Shown: piece after piece, positions 17,258 through 24,645 of the stretch | Layout of the letters: each line of letters begins with the position of its first letter | How positions within the stretch are numbered: position 1 is the stretch's first letter | Assembly (NCBI RefSeq): GCF_004212635.1 | Contig: NZ_PSRT01000060.1 | Location: forward strand, 1 to 50,335 | DNA length: 50,335 nt | Direction of reading: 5' to 3' | DNA from: Bradyrhizobium genosp. SA-3 | GTDB lineage: Bacteria; Pseudomonadota; Alphaproteobacteria; Rhizobiales; Xanthobacteraceae | Notes under the pieces: model-generated | Told to the model about the DNA's origin: nothing | What the model saw: the letters and a program-made list of their open reading frames with translations, nothing else | The model's database searches: none | Made by a program: the position numbers and the translations under genes

Positions 17258-17515
17258 TCAGTAGCAGCGGTTGATCAGCCGCCAGCGGGGTCCCCAGGGG
17301 GTCGGGACCAGCCGGCGCACGTAGCAGCCGCCATAACCGTAGGAGACGGGGCCGCCGACATAGAAGCGCGGTCCACCCCAGCCGTGGTGCCAGCCGCCGC
17401 CGTGCCAGCCCCCGCCATGCCAGCCGCCATGCCAGTGAGCGGAGGCGGAGGTCGGCGCCAGCGCGGCACCGAGCGCGACCGCGGCAACGGCGGCAAGCGA
17501 AAGTTTCCTCAACAT
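17258..17515 (-). CDS. Small secreted His/Gly/Trp-rich protein
   Basis: The product has 85 residues. A clear signal peptide (MLRKLSLAAVAAVALGAALA, cleavage after ASA) is followed by short repeats of HWHGG / GWHGG units (about residues 27-47), then a Gly/Tyr region and a C-terminus with two cysteines (GGCYVRRLVP and NRCY). The start is fixed by GGAG 6 bases before the ATG; the frame is open further upstream but without a ribosome site. The His density suggests metal binding or a surface role, but no function is known to me. It stands alone between ndk (divergent) and two hairpin terminators, so it is monocistronic and probably well expressed. Confidence 0.8.
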   Translation of the reverse strand: MLRKLSLAAVAAVALGAALAPTSASAHWHGGWHGGGWHGGGWHHGWGGPRFYVGGPVSYGYGGCYVRRLVPTPWGPRWRLINRCY

Positions 17516-17826
17516 GGTGATCTCCTCAAAACTGCCGGCGCGGGCCTGTCGCGTCGATGGAAAGGCCGCCGAAACGGTCCGCCTCACAATCAGGCTTGGG
17601 TTTCGATAGGCCCGACCTTACGCCTGCGAAGCTGAACCGAACCCTGACGGGGGTTTCAGGATCGGTTCATCTGGGTGAAATCGTTGTAATCCGTTGAAAT
17701 CGCGGGCCACGACGCCTGCGGCGAAGCGCCCGTGCGGCCGTCGCGGCGGTCGCTTGCCGTCCGGCAAAGGCGCCGATATAAGCCCCGCAACTCCGAACCA
17801 CCGCATTCCTTCCAAGGACAAGATTT
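17516..17826. other. Divergent intergenic region upstream of ndk (311 bp)
   Basis: It contains a hairpin with arms TGAACCGA (17634-17641) and TCGGTTCA (17663-17670) enclosing a smaller AACCC/GGGTT pair, and a good ndk promoter candidate at 17754-17782. The role of the hairpin is unknown. Confidence 0.5.
17754..17782 (+). promoter_or_regulatory. Candidate housekeeping promoter of ndk
   Basis: TTGCCG (17754-17759) and TATAAG (17777-17782) are separated by exactly 17 bases, about 45 bases before the ndk ATG. Alphaproteobacterial promoters often keep a strong TTG and a weak second half, which this fits. Confidence 0.55.
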
Positions 17827-18249
17827 ATGGCCATCGAACGCACTTTCTCGATCATCAAGCCCGACGCGACCGAGCGTAACCTGACCGGCGCGGTCAACGC
17901 CGTGATCGAGAAGGCGGGTCTGCGCATCGTCGCGCAGAAGCGCATCCGCATGACCAAGGACCAGGCCGAGACCTTCTATGCCGTCCACAAGGCGCGCCCG
18001 TTCTTCGGCGAGCTCGTCGACTTCATGACCTCGGGTCCGGTCGTGGTGCAGGTGCTGGAAGGCGAGGGCGCGATCGCCAAGTACCGCGAGGTGATGGGTG
18101 CGACCGATCCGGCCAAGGCTGCCGAGGGCACCGTCCGCAAGCTCTACGCCAAGTCGATCGGCGAGAATTCGGTGCACGGCTCGGATGCGCCGGAGACCGC
18201 CGCGATCGAGATCGCGCAGTTCTTCTCGGGCAACGAGATCGTCGGCTGA
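17827..18249 (+). CDS. ndk: Nucleoside diphosphate kinase
   Basis: The 140-residue enzyme has the standard start MAIERTFSIIKPDATERN and the active-site block NSVHGSDAPETA with the phosphorylated histidine. It transfers the gamma phosphate between nucleoside triphosphates and diphosphates in the cytoplasm. The length is exactly that of the bacterial family. AAGGA lies upstream of the ATG and a promoter candidate at 17754-17782. It is followed in the same direction by the TerC-family gene after 44 bases. A 6-bp hairpin overlapping the stop lacks a U-tract and is not a terminator. Confidence 0.98.
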   Translation: MAIERTFSIIKPDATERNLTGAVNAVIEKAGLRIVAQKRIRMTKDQAETFYAVHKARPFFGELVDFMTSGPVVVQVLEGEGAIAKYREVMGATDPAKAAEGTVRKLYAKSIGENSVHGSDAPETAAIEIAQFFSGNEIVG

Positions 18250-18293
18250 TCCATCAGCTGATAGGTTAGGACGACGGGGCGAAAGGACGTATT

Positions 18294-19154
18294 GTGAACT
18301 GGCTCTGGCAGATCTTCGATCCCGCGACGATCGGGGCGTTCTTCACCCAGTTTCGCAACGAGATGGCTGAACCGACCTTCTGGATCGCGGTCGGCAAGAT
18401 CATCTGGATCAACATCCTGCTCTCCGGCGACAACGCGCTGGTGATTGCGCTCGCCTGCCGCGGCCTCAAGCCGCGGCACCGGCTGTGGGGCATGATCTTC
18501 GGCGCGGGCGCCGCGGTGATACTGCGGATCATCTTCACCGGCATCGTCGCGAGCCTGATGGAGCTGCCCTACCTCAAGCTCGTCGGCGGTCTCGCGCTGA
18601 TCGTGATCGCGGCAAAACTGCTGGTGCCCGAAAACGAGGACGAGGACGAGGTCGAGTCCGCCTCGCATCTGTGGCAGGCGGTGCAGATCGTCGTGATCGC
18701 CGACATCGTCATGAGCCTGGACAACGTCATTGCTGTGGCTGCTGCCGCCAATGGCAGCGTGCCGCTGTTGATCCTCGGCCTCGCCATCAGCGTGCCCCTG
18801 ATCGTCGCCGGTGCCGCTCTGATCATGGCGCTGCTCGCAAAGTTGCCGGTCCTGGTCTGGGCCGGCGCGGCGCTGCTCGGCTGGATCGCGGGCGAGGTGA
18901 TCGCGACCGATCCCGGCGTCGCACCGAAGCTGCACACGCTGTTCGATGGCCCGCTCGGCGCCTCGCTGGACAGCATGCTCGGCGCACTTCGCATCCCGCC
19001 GCAATTCACCCATGGCGGCGGAGGCGGCGAATATTTCTGCGCCGCGCTCGGCGTCGTCGTCGTGCTGGTCGTCGGCACCATCTGGCGCCGGCGCAGCCTG
19101 AGCGCGGCCGCGCTCGAATCCTCCGAGGGGCACGCCAAGGCCTCGGCGAAGTGA
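18294..19154 (+). CDS. TerC-family integral membrane protein
   Basis: The 286-residue protein starts at GTG (MNWLWQIFDPATIGAFFTQF), with AAGGAC upstream. It has about seven hydrophobic segments and the conserved acidic motif pairs of TerC proteins: NILLSGDNALVIALA in the first half and VMSLDNVIAVAAAANG in the second. These Asp/Asn residues are the candidate metal-binding site; relatives export Mn2+ or protect metalloproteins during secretion, and the founding member is linked to tellurite resistance. An acidic loop (ENEDEDEVE) lies in the middle. A Gly-rich loop (GGGGGE) and a last helix precede a short cytoplasmic tail. It may be co-transcribed with ndk. The substrate is not determinable. 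Confidence 0.9.
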   Translation: MNWLWQIFDPATIGAFFTQFRNEMAEPTFWIAVGKIIWINILLSGDNALVIALACRGLKPRHRLWGMIFGAGAAVILRIIFTGIVASLMELPYLKLVGGLALIVIAAKLLVPENEDEDEVESASHLWQAVQIVVIADIVMSLDNVIAVAAAANGSVPLLILGLAISVPLIVAGAALIMALLAKLPVLVWAGAALLGWIAGEVIATDPGVAPKLHTLFDGPLGASLDSMLGALRIPPQFTHGGGGGEYFCAALGVVVVLVVGTIWRRRSLSAAALESSEGHAKASAK

Positions 19155-19520
19155 CTTCGACGCTCTGATCGGTGTTGCTCTTCTCTCCAGCGATGAGAGA
19201 CGAGCACGTCACTGATAGACTGGCCGCGTTGGCAGCGCGACGCGAGCGCTCACCGGCCATGGGCCCAGCGCAAGAGCCGAGTCTCCCATCAAGTTCGTAC
19301 AACTGGCGCGCATTGCGTTCGCGGTAGATGTTGCGTTGCGCGGTAGCACGCAGCGCGCTTGGGCGTTGCGTGCGACGAGTCTCCCTTCGCAACCAACGCG
19401 CGATTTAGACCTTGTCTTATTATAAACTACTGAAAATACAGGGTGCTTTCGTTGACTCGACGAAGGTTCCCACGGCACGTCCCTCCGACGTTCATGTTCA
19501 TGAAATCGGAAGCTGGTGCG
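19155..19520. other. Intergenic region upstream of the siderophore receptor (366 bp)
   Basis: The first ~240 bases are GC-rich with no gene I can support. From 19404 the composition turns AT-rich (TTTAGACC... TTATTATAAAC...), where the receptor promoter and iron operator should lie. The receptor frame is open from 19443, but I place its start later. Confidence 0.5.
19404..19420 (+). promoter_or_regulatory. Irr/ICE-like iron control element (half conserved)
   Basis: TTTAGACCTTGTCTTAT has a perfect left half TTTAGA, the expected 5-base gap and four of six matches in the right half to the Bradyrhizobium ICE core (TTTAGAA-N3-TTCTAAA). It is in AT-rich sequence about 115 bases before the receptor start. 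In this genus Irr controls iron uptake through such sites. Confidence 0.4.
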
Positions 19521-21857
19521 ATGCCGTCGAGAGTGATTTGCCGTCCTGTTGCTGTTCTTGCCGCAAGCATCAAAACATTTCTGACGTGCTCCAGCCCGAG
19601 AGCCTTCGCGGTCTCCGTGGTCTCCATTGCCTTGTTCAGCGACGGCCTCTTGCACGGCACTGTTGCGCAAAGCGCTGTGCCGGAGACGGAGCGGGGAAGC
19701 ACGTTGCCGGCGGTGACCGTCACCGCAGATGCGCCGAAGCCGCGCGCACGTCCACGCTCCAATCCAGGCCGAAGGGCGGGCCGTAGCGCGCCTGCGAATG
19801 AGCGGGCCAAGTTGCAGGCGGAAGCAACCCCCACGGCTGTGAGGTCGGGCGCACTCCCGGCGTCCTACGCCGGCGGGCAAGTCGCCCGCGGCGGCCAGGT
19901 CGGCTTGCTGGGCAACAAGGATTTCATGGATACGCCATTCAACATCACCAGCTACACGGCGAAGAAGATTGAGGATCAACAGGCCGCCACGGTCGCCGAC
20001 GTCGTCAGCAACGACCCTTCGGTCCGTTTCACCGGTCAGACCGGTGGCATTCTCGACTCCTTCTTCATCCGCGGCTTTCCGATCGGGGAGGGGAATGTCG
20101 GAGAAATTGCCTTCAACGGCGTCTATGGCGTTGCACCGAACTATCGCGTGTTCACCGATTACGTCGAGCGCATCGAAATCATCAAAGGCCCGACGGCGCT
20201 GCTTTACGGCATGGCGCCAAACAGCAGCGTCGGAGGCACCATCAACATCGTTCCAAAGCGTGCTGGGGATGTCGATCTCACACGGGTCACGACCGACTAC
20301 ACGACAAACACCCAGCTCGGCACGCATCTCGACGTGAGCCGACGGTTCGGCGAGAACCGCGAATTCGGCATTCGCGTCAATGGCAGCTACCACAACGGCG
20401 ATACACCGCTGGACAACCAGACCCGGGAGGCGCATGTCGGCGCCGCAGCATTCGACTATCGCGGCGAGAAGTTCAGAGCTTCGCTCGACTTCATCGATCA
20501 GGAGGAAAAGTTCGACGCGCCCACGAGGCCGTTTCTGGTCGCAACAGGCGTCGCCGTTCCGACCGCGCCGGTCGGGCGGCGCAATGTCACGCAGGCCTGG
20601 GAATGGGCCAAGGTTCACGACAACTCGCTGCTGGCGCGCGCCGAATACGATGTGACGGACTCCGTGACGGTATTCGCCGACGGCGGTGGCGGCAGGACCC
20701 AGGTCGATCGTCTGTTTGGGACGCCGACGATCCTGAACGCCGCGGGCAACACCACGTCGACACCGGGGCATTTCAAATTCGATATCGACAGGAACGTGGC
20801 CGATGCCGGCGTGCGTGCCCGGTTCGAAACAGCCGCGATCAGTCATGCCGTGACCTTCCAGGGCAGCTACTACACAGATCAGATCTCGCGGGGCTCTGTA
20901 TCCGGGACGCCGGTGTTGTCCAACATCTATGCGCCGATCGCCCGTCCCGAGCAGCTCGTTCCGGCTCCCGCGACCGTGCCAAAGCTGTCGCATACCGAGC
21001 TGACCGGCCTTGCGTTGGCCGACACCATCTCAGTTTTCCAGGAACGTCTTCAGTTGACCGTGGGCGTCAGGCAACAGGGCGTCAAGTCGAACAACTACAA
21101 CACCACCACGGGCGCCGTCACGTCCGCCTACGACCAGACGGCGCTCACGCCGATGGTCGGCGTGGTCGTCAAGCCCTGGAGCAACGTTTCGCTGTACGCC
21201 AATTACATCGAAGGGCTCAGCAAGGGCGACATCGCACCGACGACGGCGAGCAATCAAGGAGAGGTCCTGGCGCCGTATTTCAGCAAGCAGAAGGAAGCAG
21301 GCGTCAAGATCGATTTCGGCATGCTCGCCACCACGATCAGCCTGTTCGAGATCACCAAGCCGTCGGGACAGCTGGGGGCCGATAAGGTCTTCCGGGCCGA
21401 CGCTGAGCAGCGCAATCGCGGCGTGGAATTCACCGTGTTTGGAGAAGTGCAGCCGGGCATTCGCGTTCTTGGCGGCGTGACGTTGATCGACGCGGAGCTG
21501 ACAAAGACGAGCACGCTAGCCAATCTCGGCAAGACGCCGATCGGTGTACCCCAGGTGCAGGCCAATCTGTCCGCCGAATGGGACACCCCGTTCGCACCCG
21601 GACTGACACTGGTCGCAAACACCATCTATACCGGGTACCAGTATCTGGACGGAGCAAATACGCAGGTCGTTCCGGCCTGGACCAGGCTCGATCTAGGTGC
21701 GCGCTACACCACGCGCATCAATAACCGGCCGGTCACGCTCCGGGCCCTGGTCCAGAACGTGTTCGATACCAATTACTGGGCTGGCGTGGCGAGCTTCTCC
21801 GCATTGGCGCAAGGCACGCCGCGAACCCTGCTATTGTCGATGTCGACCGATTTCTGA
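19521..21857 (+). CDS. TonB-dependent siderophore receptor
   Basis: The 778-residue outer-membrane protein has a long N-terminal leader, a mature start with a TonB-box-like stretch (STLPAVTVTADAP), a basic Pro/Arg linker, then the plug domain (about residues 100-235: SYTAKKIEDQQAATVADVVS, FFIRGFPIG, IEIIKGPTALLYGMAPNSSVGG) and a 22-strand type barrel ending in F (MSTDF). The plug motifs are those of the ferrichrome/ferrioxamine group of siderophore receptors. It imports ferric siderophores using TonB-ExbBD energy. No FecR/FecI pair or extra N-terminal signalling domain is present. ATGs at 19494 and 19500 are alternative starts; I chose 19521 for its GGAAG eight bases upstream. It is followed after 99 bases by a PepSY membrane protein, a usual partner. 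Confidence 0.93.
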   Translation: MPSRVICRPVAVLAASIKTFLTCSSPRAFAVSVVSIALFSDGLLHGTVAQSAVPETERGSTLPAVTVTADAPKPRARPRSNPGRRAGRSAPANERAKLQAEATPTAVRSGALPASYAGGQVARGGQVGLLGNKDFMDTPFNITSYTAKKIEDQQAATVADVVSNDPSVRFTGQTGGILDSFFIRGFPIGEGNVGEIAFNGVYGVAPNYRVFTDYVERIEIIKGPTALLYGMAPNSSVGGTINIVPKRAGDVDLTRVTTDYTTNTQLGTHLDVSRRFGENREFGIRVNGSYHNGDTPLDNQTREAHVGAAAFDYRGEKFRASLDFIDQEEKFDAPTRPFLVATGVAVPTAPVGRRNVTQAWEWAKVHDNSLLARAEYDVTDSVTVFADGGGGRTQVDRLFGTPTILNAAGNTTSTPGHFKFDIDRNVADAGVRARFETAAISHAVTFQGSYYTDQISRGSVSGTPVLSNIYAPIARPEQLVPAPATVPKLSHTELTGLALADTISVFQERLQLTVGVRQQGVKSNNYNTTTGAVTSAYDQTALTPMVGVVVKPWSNVSLYANYIEGLSKGDIAPTTASNQGEVLAPYFSKQKEAGVKIDFGMLATTISLFEITKPSGQLGADKVFRADAEQRNRGVEFTVFGEVQPGIRVLGGVTLIDAELTKTSTLANLGKTPIGVPQVQANLSAEWDTPFAPGLTLVANTIYTGYQYLDGANTQVVPAWTRLDLGARYTTRINNRPVTLRALVQNVFDTNYWAGVASFSALAQGTPRTLLLSMSTDF

Positions 21858-21956
21858 ACCAGGTCGGCTTCGATGCGCGCAACGACGATGCGCGTTCCGA
21901 ACGTCACCGCGGCCAGACGCGGAGCCACGATCAGGCGCAGACGACGGGTGCTCTGA

Positions 21957-23159
21957 ATGGACGAAAGAATCAGGGCGCCGCGACAGGACGGCTCCGCGCC
22001 CGCCCGATCCCGTATGATGCCCGGGCGCGCGCGGCGCGCGCTGCTGTGGGCGCACCGATGGCTCGGATTGATCGGCGGCATCGTCGTGCTGATAGGCCTG
22101 ACCGGAAGCTTCATTGTCTTCTACCGGGAGATCGATGTTGCCCTGAATCCTGCGCTCTATGCTCCCGCTGGTCCGGAGCAAAAGGTCACATTATCGGAAG
22201 TGATGCGCGCCGCCGCGGCGTCGGATCCAGCGCCGATTGCCACGATCCTGGCGCCGGATCGGACCTGGCCGGTCTGGATCGTGATACACACGCATGAAAC
22301 CGCGCCTGGCAGCTACCCGAACCGTTGGACGACCATGGTCGATCCTTCGAACGGCAACGTGCTCGGACGGCGTGACTACGTCAACGCGTTCGCGCTCAAG
22401 GTCTATCGTCTCCACTACACGCTGCTGCTCTACGAGTGGTGGGGCAAGGAGCTGGTCGGCGTGGCCGGGGTCGTGCTGCTCGGTTTGGCCATATCCGGCC
22501 TCGTCCTGTGGTGGCCGAGGCCGGGTCTTTTCTGGCGATCGGTCTCAGTGCGTAAGAACGTCTCGCTGCTTCGATTTGTTCTGGACATTCATAGTGCGGC
22601 GGGCTTTTGGGCGCTGTTCGTGCTCTTGGTGATCTCAATCACCGGCGTCGGCATCGTTTTCCCCGACGTGCTGCGCCCCATCGTTGGCCTTCTGTCGCAA
22701 ACGACGCCTGATCGCTCGCCACGGGTCGAAATGCCGCCTCCGGCAGGGACGCCGTTGCTCCCAGCCGATGCGATCGCGCGAATAGCGCAGGCGGCCAAGC
22801 CCGGCGTTGCGATCGCTATGTTCAATCCGCCGACCGCAACGCGCAACACCTGGCGCGTGCAGTTCCGTCCAGACGGTGCTGATCCCGCCGTACGGGCACG
22901 GGGGGCGATCTGGCTCGATCCATGGAGTGGCGCAGTGGTGCACGACCGCACTCCGGTCGTCATGTCGATGGGGGACCGCTATCTGGCCGAACAGCTCTGG
23001 CTTCACAACGGCGCGGCGTTCGGACTCGCAGGACGCCTGTTGGTTTTCGCGGCCGGATTCGCGCCTCTCGCCCTATTCGTCAGCGGCCTGATCATGTGGC
23101 TCAAAAGACGCCCCGGGAGGGTGAGGGTCACCGTCTTACGATCGAACCGGCGCGGTTGA
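21957..23159 (+). CDS. PepSY-domain inner-membrane protein (siderophore-linked)
   Basis: The 400-residue protein has the PepSY-associated TM architecture: one helix near residues 30-55 (WAHRWLGLIGGIVVLIGLTG), a periplasmic PepSY-type region, two helices around 165-190 and 210-235 (HSAAGFWALFVLLVISITGV), a second periplasmic region and a final helix (LLVFAAGFAPLALFVSGLIMW). Conserved His (HRW, HYT, HSAAG, LHNGA) could ligate haem, as in proposed ferric-siderophore reductases. Placement directly after a siderophore receptor supports reductive iron release, which remains an inference. The last 32 bases overlap the end of the convergent ppx gene. ATGs at 22014 and 22017 are alternative starts. 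Confidence 0.88.
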   Translation: MDERIRAPRQDGSAPARSRMMPGRARRALLWAHRWLGLIGGIVVLIGLTGSFIVFYREIDVALNPALYAPAGPEQKVTLSEVMRAAAASDPAPIATILAPDRTWPVWIVIHTHETAPGSYPNRWTTMVDPSNGNVLGRRDYVNAFALKVYRLHYTLLLYEWWGKELVGVAGVVLLGLAISGLVLWWPRPGLFWRSVSVRKNVSLLRFVLDIHSAAGFWALFVLLVISITGVGIVFPDVLRPIVGLLSQTTPDRSPRVEMPPPAGTPLLPADAIARIAQAAKPGVAIAMFNPPTATRNTWRVQFRPDGADPAVRARGAIWLDPWSGAVVHDRTPVVMSMGDRYLAEQLWLHNGAAFGLAGRLLVFAAGFAPLALFVSGLIMWLKRRPGRVRVTVLRSNRRG

Positions 23160-24630
23160 TCAGGCGGGCGAGCTGGCGGAAGCGGCTGCCGACGCGGTCG
23201 GCGACGAGATCGACGAGGCGATGCTCGAACACCAGCATCAGCTTGCGGCTCCCGCTGCGGAAATGCGTGGCGGGCAGCACACCCGGCCGCGCCGCCGAGA
23301 TCAGGTGCGCGACGCGGAACGCTGCGCCCAAGAGGCGGGCGCGTTCGAGCTGCGCCGGCGTCAGCAGGCTCTGCATGCTGGCCGGCGGCTGGTTTTCCTC
23401 GCTCAGGCCCGCGTAGCGATAGAACACCGACAGGCCGACGAAGGCGCGCTCGGTATGGGTAATCGCGCCGAAATTGCCGTTGACGACGAGGCTCAGCGTC
23501 TGCTCGCCACGATGATCAGGATGCACGCGCCAGCCGATGTCGGAGAGCAGGCACGCGGTGTGGCGCAGACGGCGGTCCTCTTCGGTCTCGCGCAGCTTCA
23601 CGACGCGCGCGAGGCGGTCGGTCCAGGCGATCAGCTCGCGGGCGTGCTTCGCCGAACGCGACAATAGCTGGTTGAGCTCCTCCGCGGCGCAGATCAGCCC
23701 GTCCTTGTTGCGTTCGGAGTCCGGCAGCTTCTCGTGCAGCAGGCCCTCGCGCACGCCGAAGGTCGAGAACACGATAGTTTTCGGCTTCGCCACCCGAATG
23801 ATGTGCTCGAGCACCAGTGCCGCATAGGTGAGGAGCGGGCGGCGCGCATCAGCGACGATCTCGATGTCGGCCAGCATGTCGGCGGCCGCAAGCCGGCGCA
23901 GGCGCCGCGAGAAGTCGAGCGCCTCGGCCGCTGAAATCGAATAGCCGTGCATCACCTGGAGCGGATAGCCGCTCTGGATGATGTGGATGCGCGCGAGCGC
24001 ACGCCAGGTCCCGCCGACTGCGTAGAAGGTGCGGCCGCGGCCCGCGGCGAGCTGCGGCACCTCGTCGAGCGCCTCGCGCACGATGCGGTCGGCGCGCTTG
24101 AGCGATTTGTGCGCGAGGTCCTGGAGCGCGAGGCCACCGAGCGGCAACGTCACGCCGCTGCGCACGCTGTTCCTGCGCACGTCGATCAGCTCGAGGGAGC
24201 CGCCGCCGAGATCGCCGACGACGCCGTCGGGATGATGGATGCCGGAGATCACGCCGAGCGCCGACAGCCGCGCTTCGCGCTGGCCCGACAGGATCTCGAT
24301 CTTCACGGCGCAGATGCGCTCGGCCTTCGCGATGAAGTCGGGGCCGTTGGAGGCGTCGCGGCAGGCGGCGGTCGCTATCGCGAACACGCGCCCGACCTGC
24401 ATCACGCGGCATAGAGCGCGGAACCGCTTCAGCGAGGTTAGCGCCTTGTCGACGGCGTCGGGCGCGAGCAGGCCCGTGCTCTGCACCTCACGCCCGAGGC
24501 CGCACAGCGTCTTCTCGTTGAAGATCGGAATGAGGCTGCGCGCCAGCGCCTCGTAGACGACGAGGCGGACCGAGTTGGAGCCGATGTCGATGACTGCGAC
24601 GCTCGCGCCGCGCTTTCGCGGCTGCTTCAC
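23128..24630 (-). CDS. ppx: Exopolyphosphatase / guanosine pentaphosphatase family (Ppx/GppA)
   Basis: The 500-residue protein belongs to the ASKHA superfamily. The phosphate-1 motif VAVIDIGSNSVRLVVYE and the phosphate-2 motif GDLGGGSLELIDV are intact, and the catalytic-acid region GVISGIHHPDG lies before the latter. A C-terminal HD-like helical domain starts near residue 315. Ppx removes terminal phosphates from polyphosphate; relatives hydrolyse pppGpp. The gene starts 15 bases after the ppk stop, so synthesis and degradation of polyphosphate are encoded together. Its 3' end overlaps the convergent PepSY gene by 32 bases. Confidence 0.96.
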   Translation of the reverse strand: MKQPRKRGASVAVIDIGSNSVRLVVYEALARSLIPIFNEKTLCGLGREVQSTGLLAPDAVDKALTSLKRFRALCRVMQVGRVFAIATAACRDASNGPDFIAKAERICAVKIEILSGQREARLSALGVISGIHHPDGVVGDLGGGSLELIDVRRNSVRSGVTLPLGGLALQDLAHKSLKRADRIVREALDEVPQLAAGRGRTFYAVGGTWRALARIHIIQSGYPLQVMHGYSISAAEALDFSRRLRRLAAADMLADIEIVADARRPLLTYAALVLEHIIRVAKPKTIVFSTFGVREGLLHEKLPDSERNKDGLICAAEELNQLLSRSAKHARELIAWTDRLARVVKLRETEEDRRLRHTACLLSDIGWRVHPDHRGEQTLSLVVNGNFGAITHTERAFVGLSVFYRYAGLSEENQPPASMQSLLTPAQLERARLLGAAFRVAHLISAARPGVLPATHFRSGSRKLMLVFEHRLVDLVADRVGSRFRQLARLINRAGSIVRR

Positions 24631-24645
24631 GTCGAGAATCCGGGA

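Noticed and set aside
18245..18258. Hairpin GCTGAT-CC-ATCAGC at the ndk stop as terminator
   Set aside because: The stem is only 6 bp, overlaps the stop codon and is not followed by a T tract.
19209..20993. 594-codon minus-strand open frame opposite the TonB receptor
   Set aside because: The receptor on the plus strand has plug and barrel motifs; this frame has no recognisable domain and runs into intergenic sequence.
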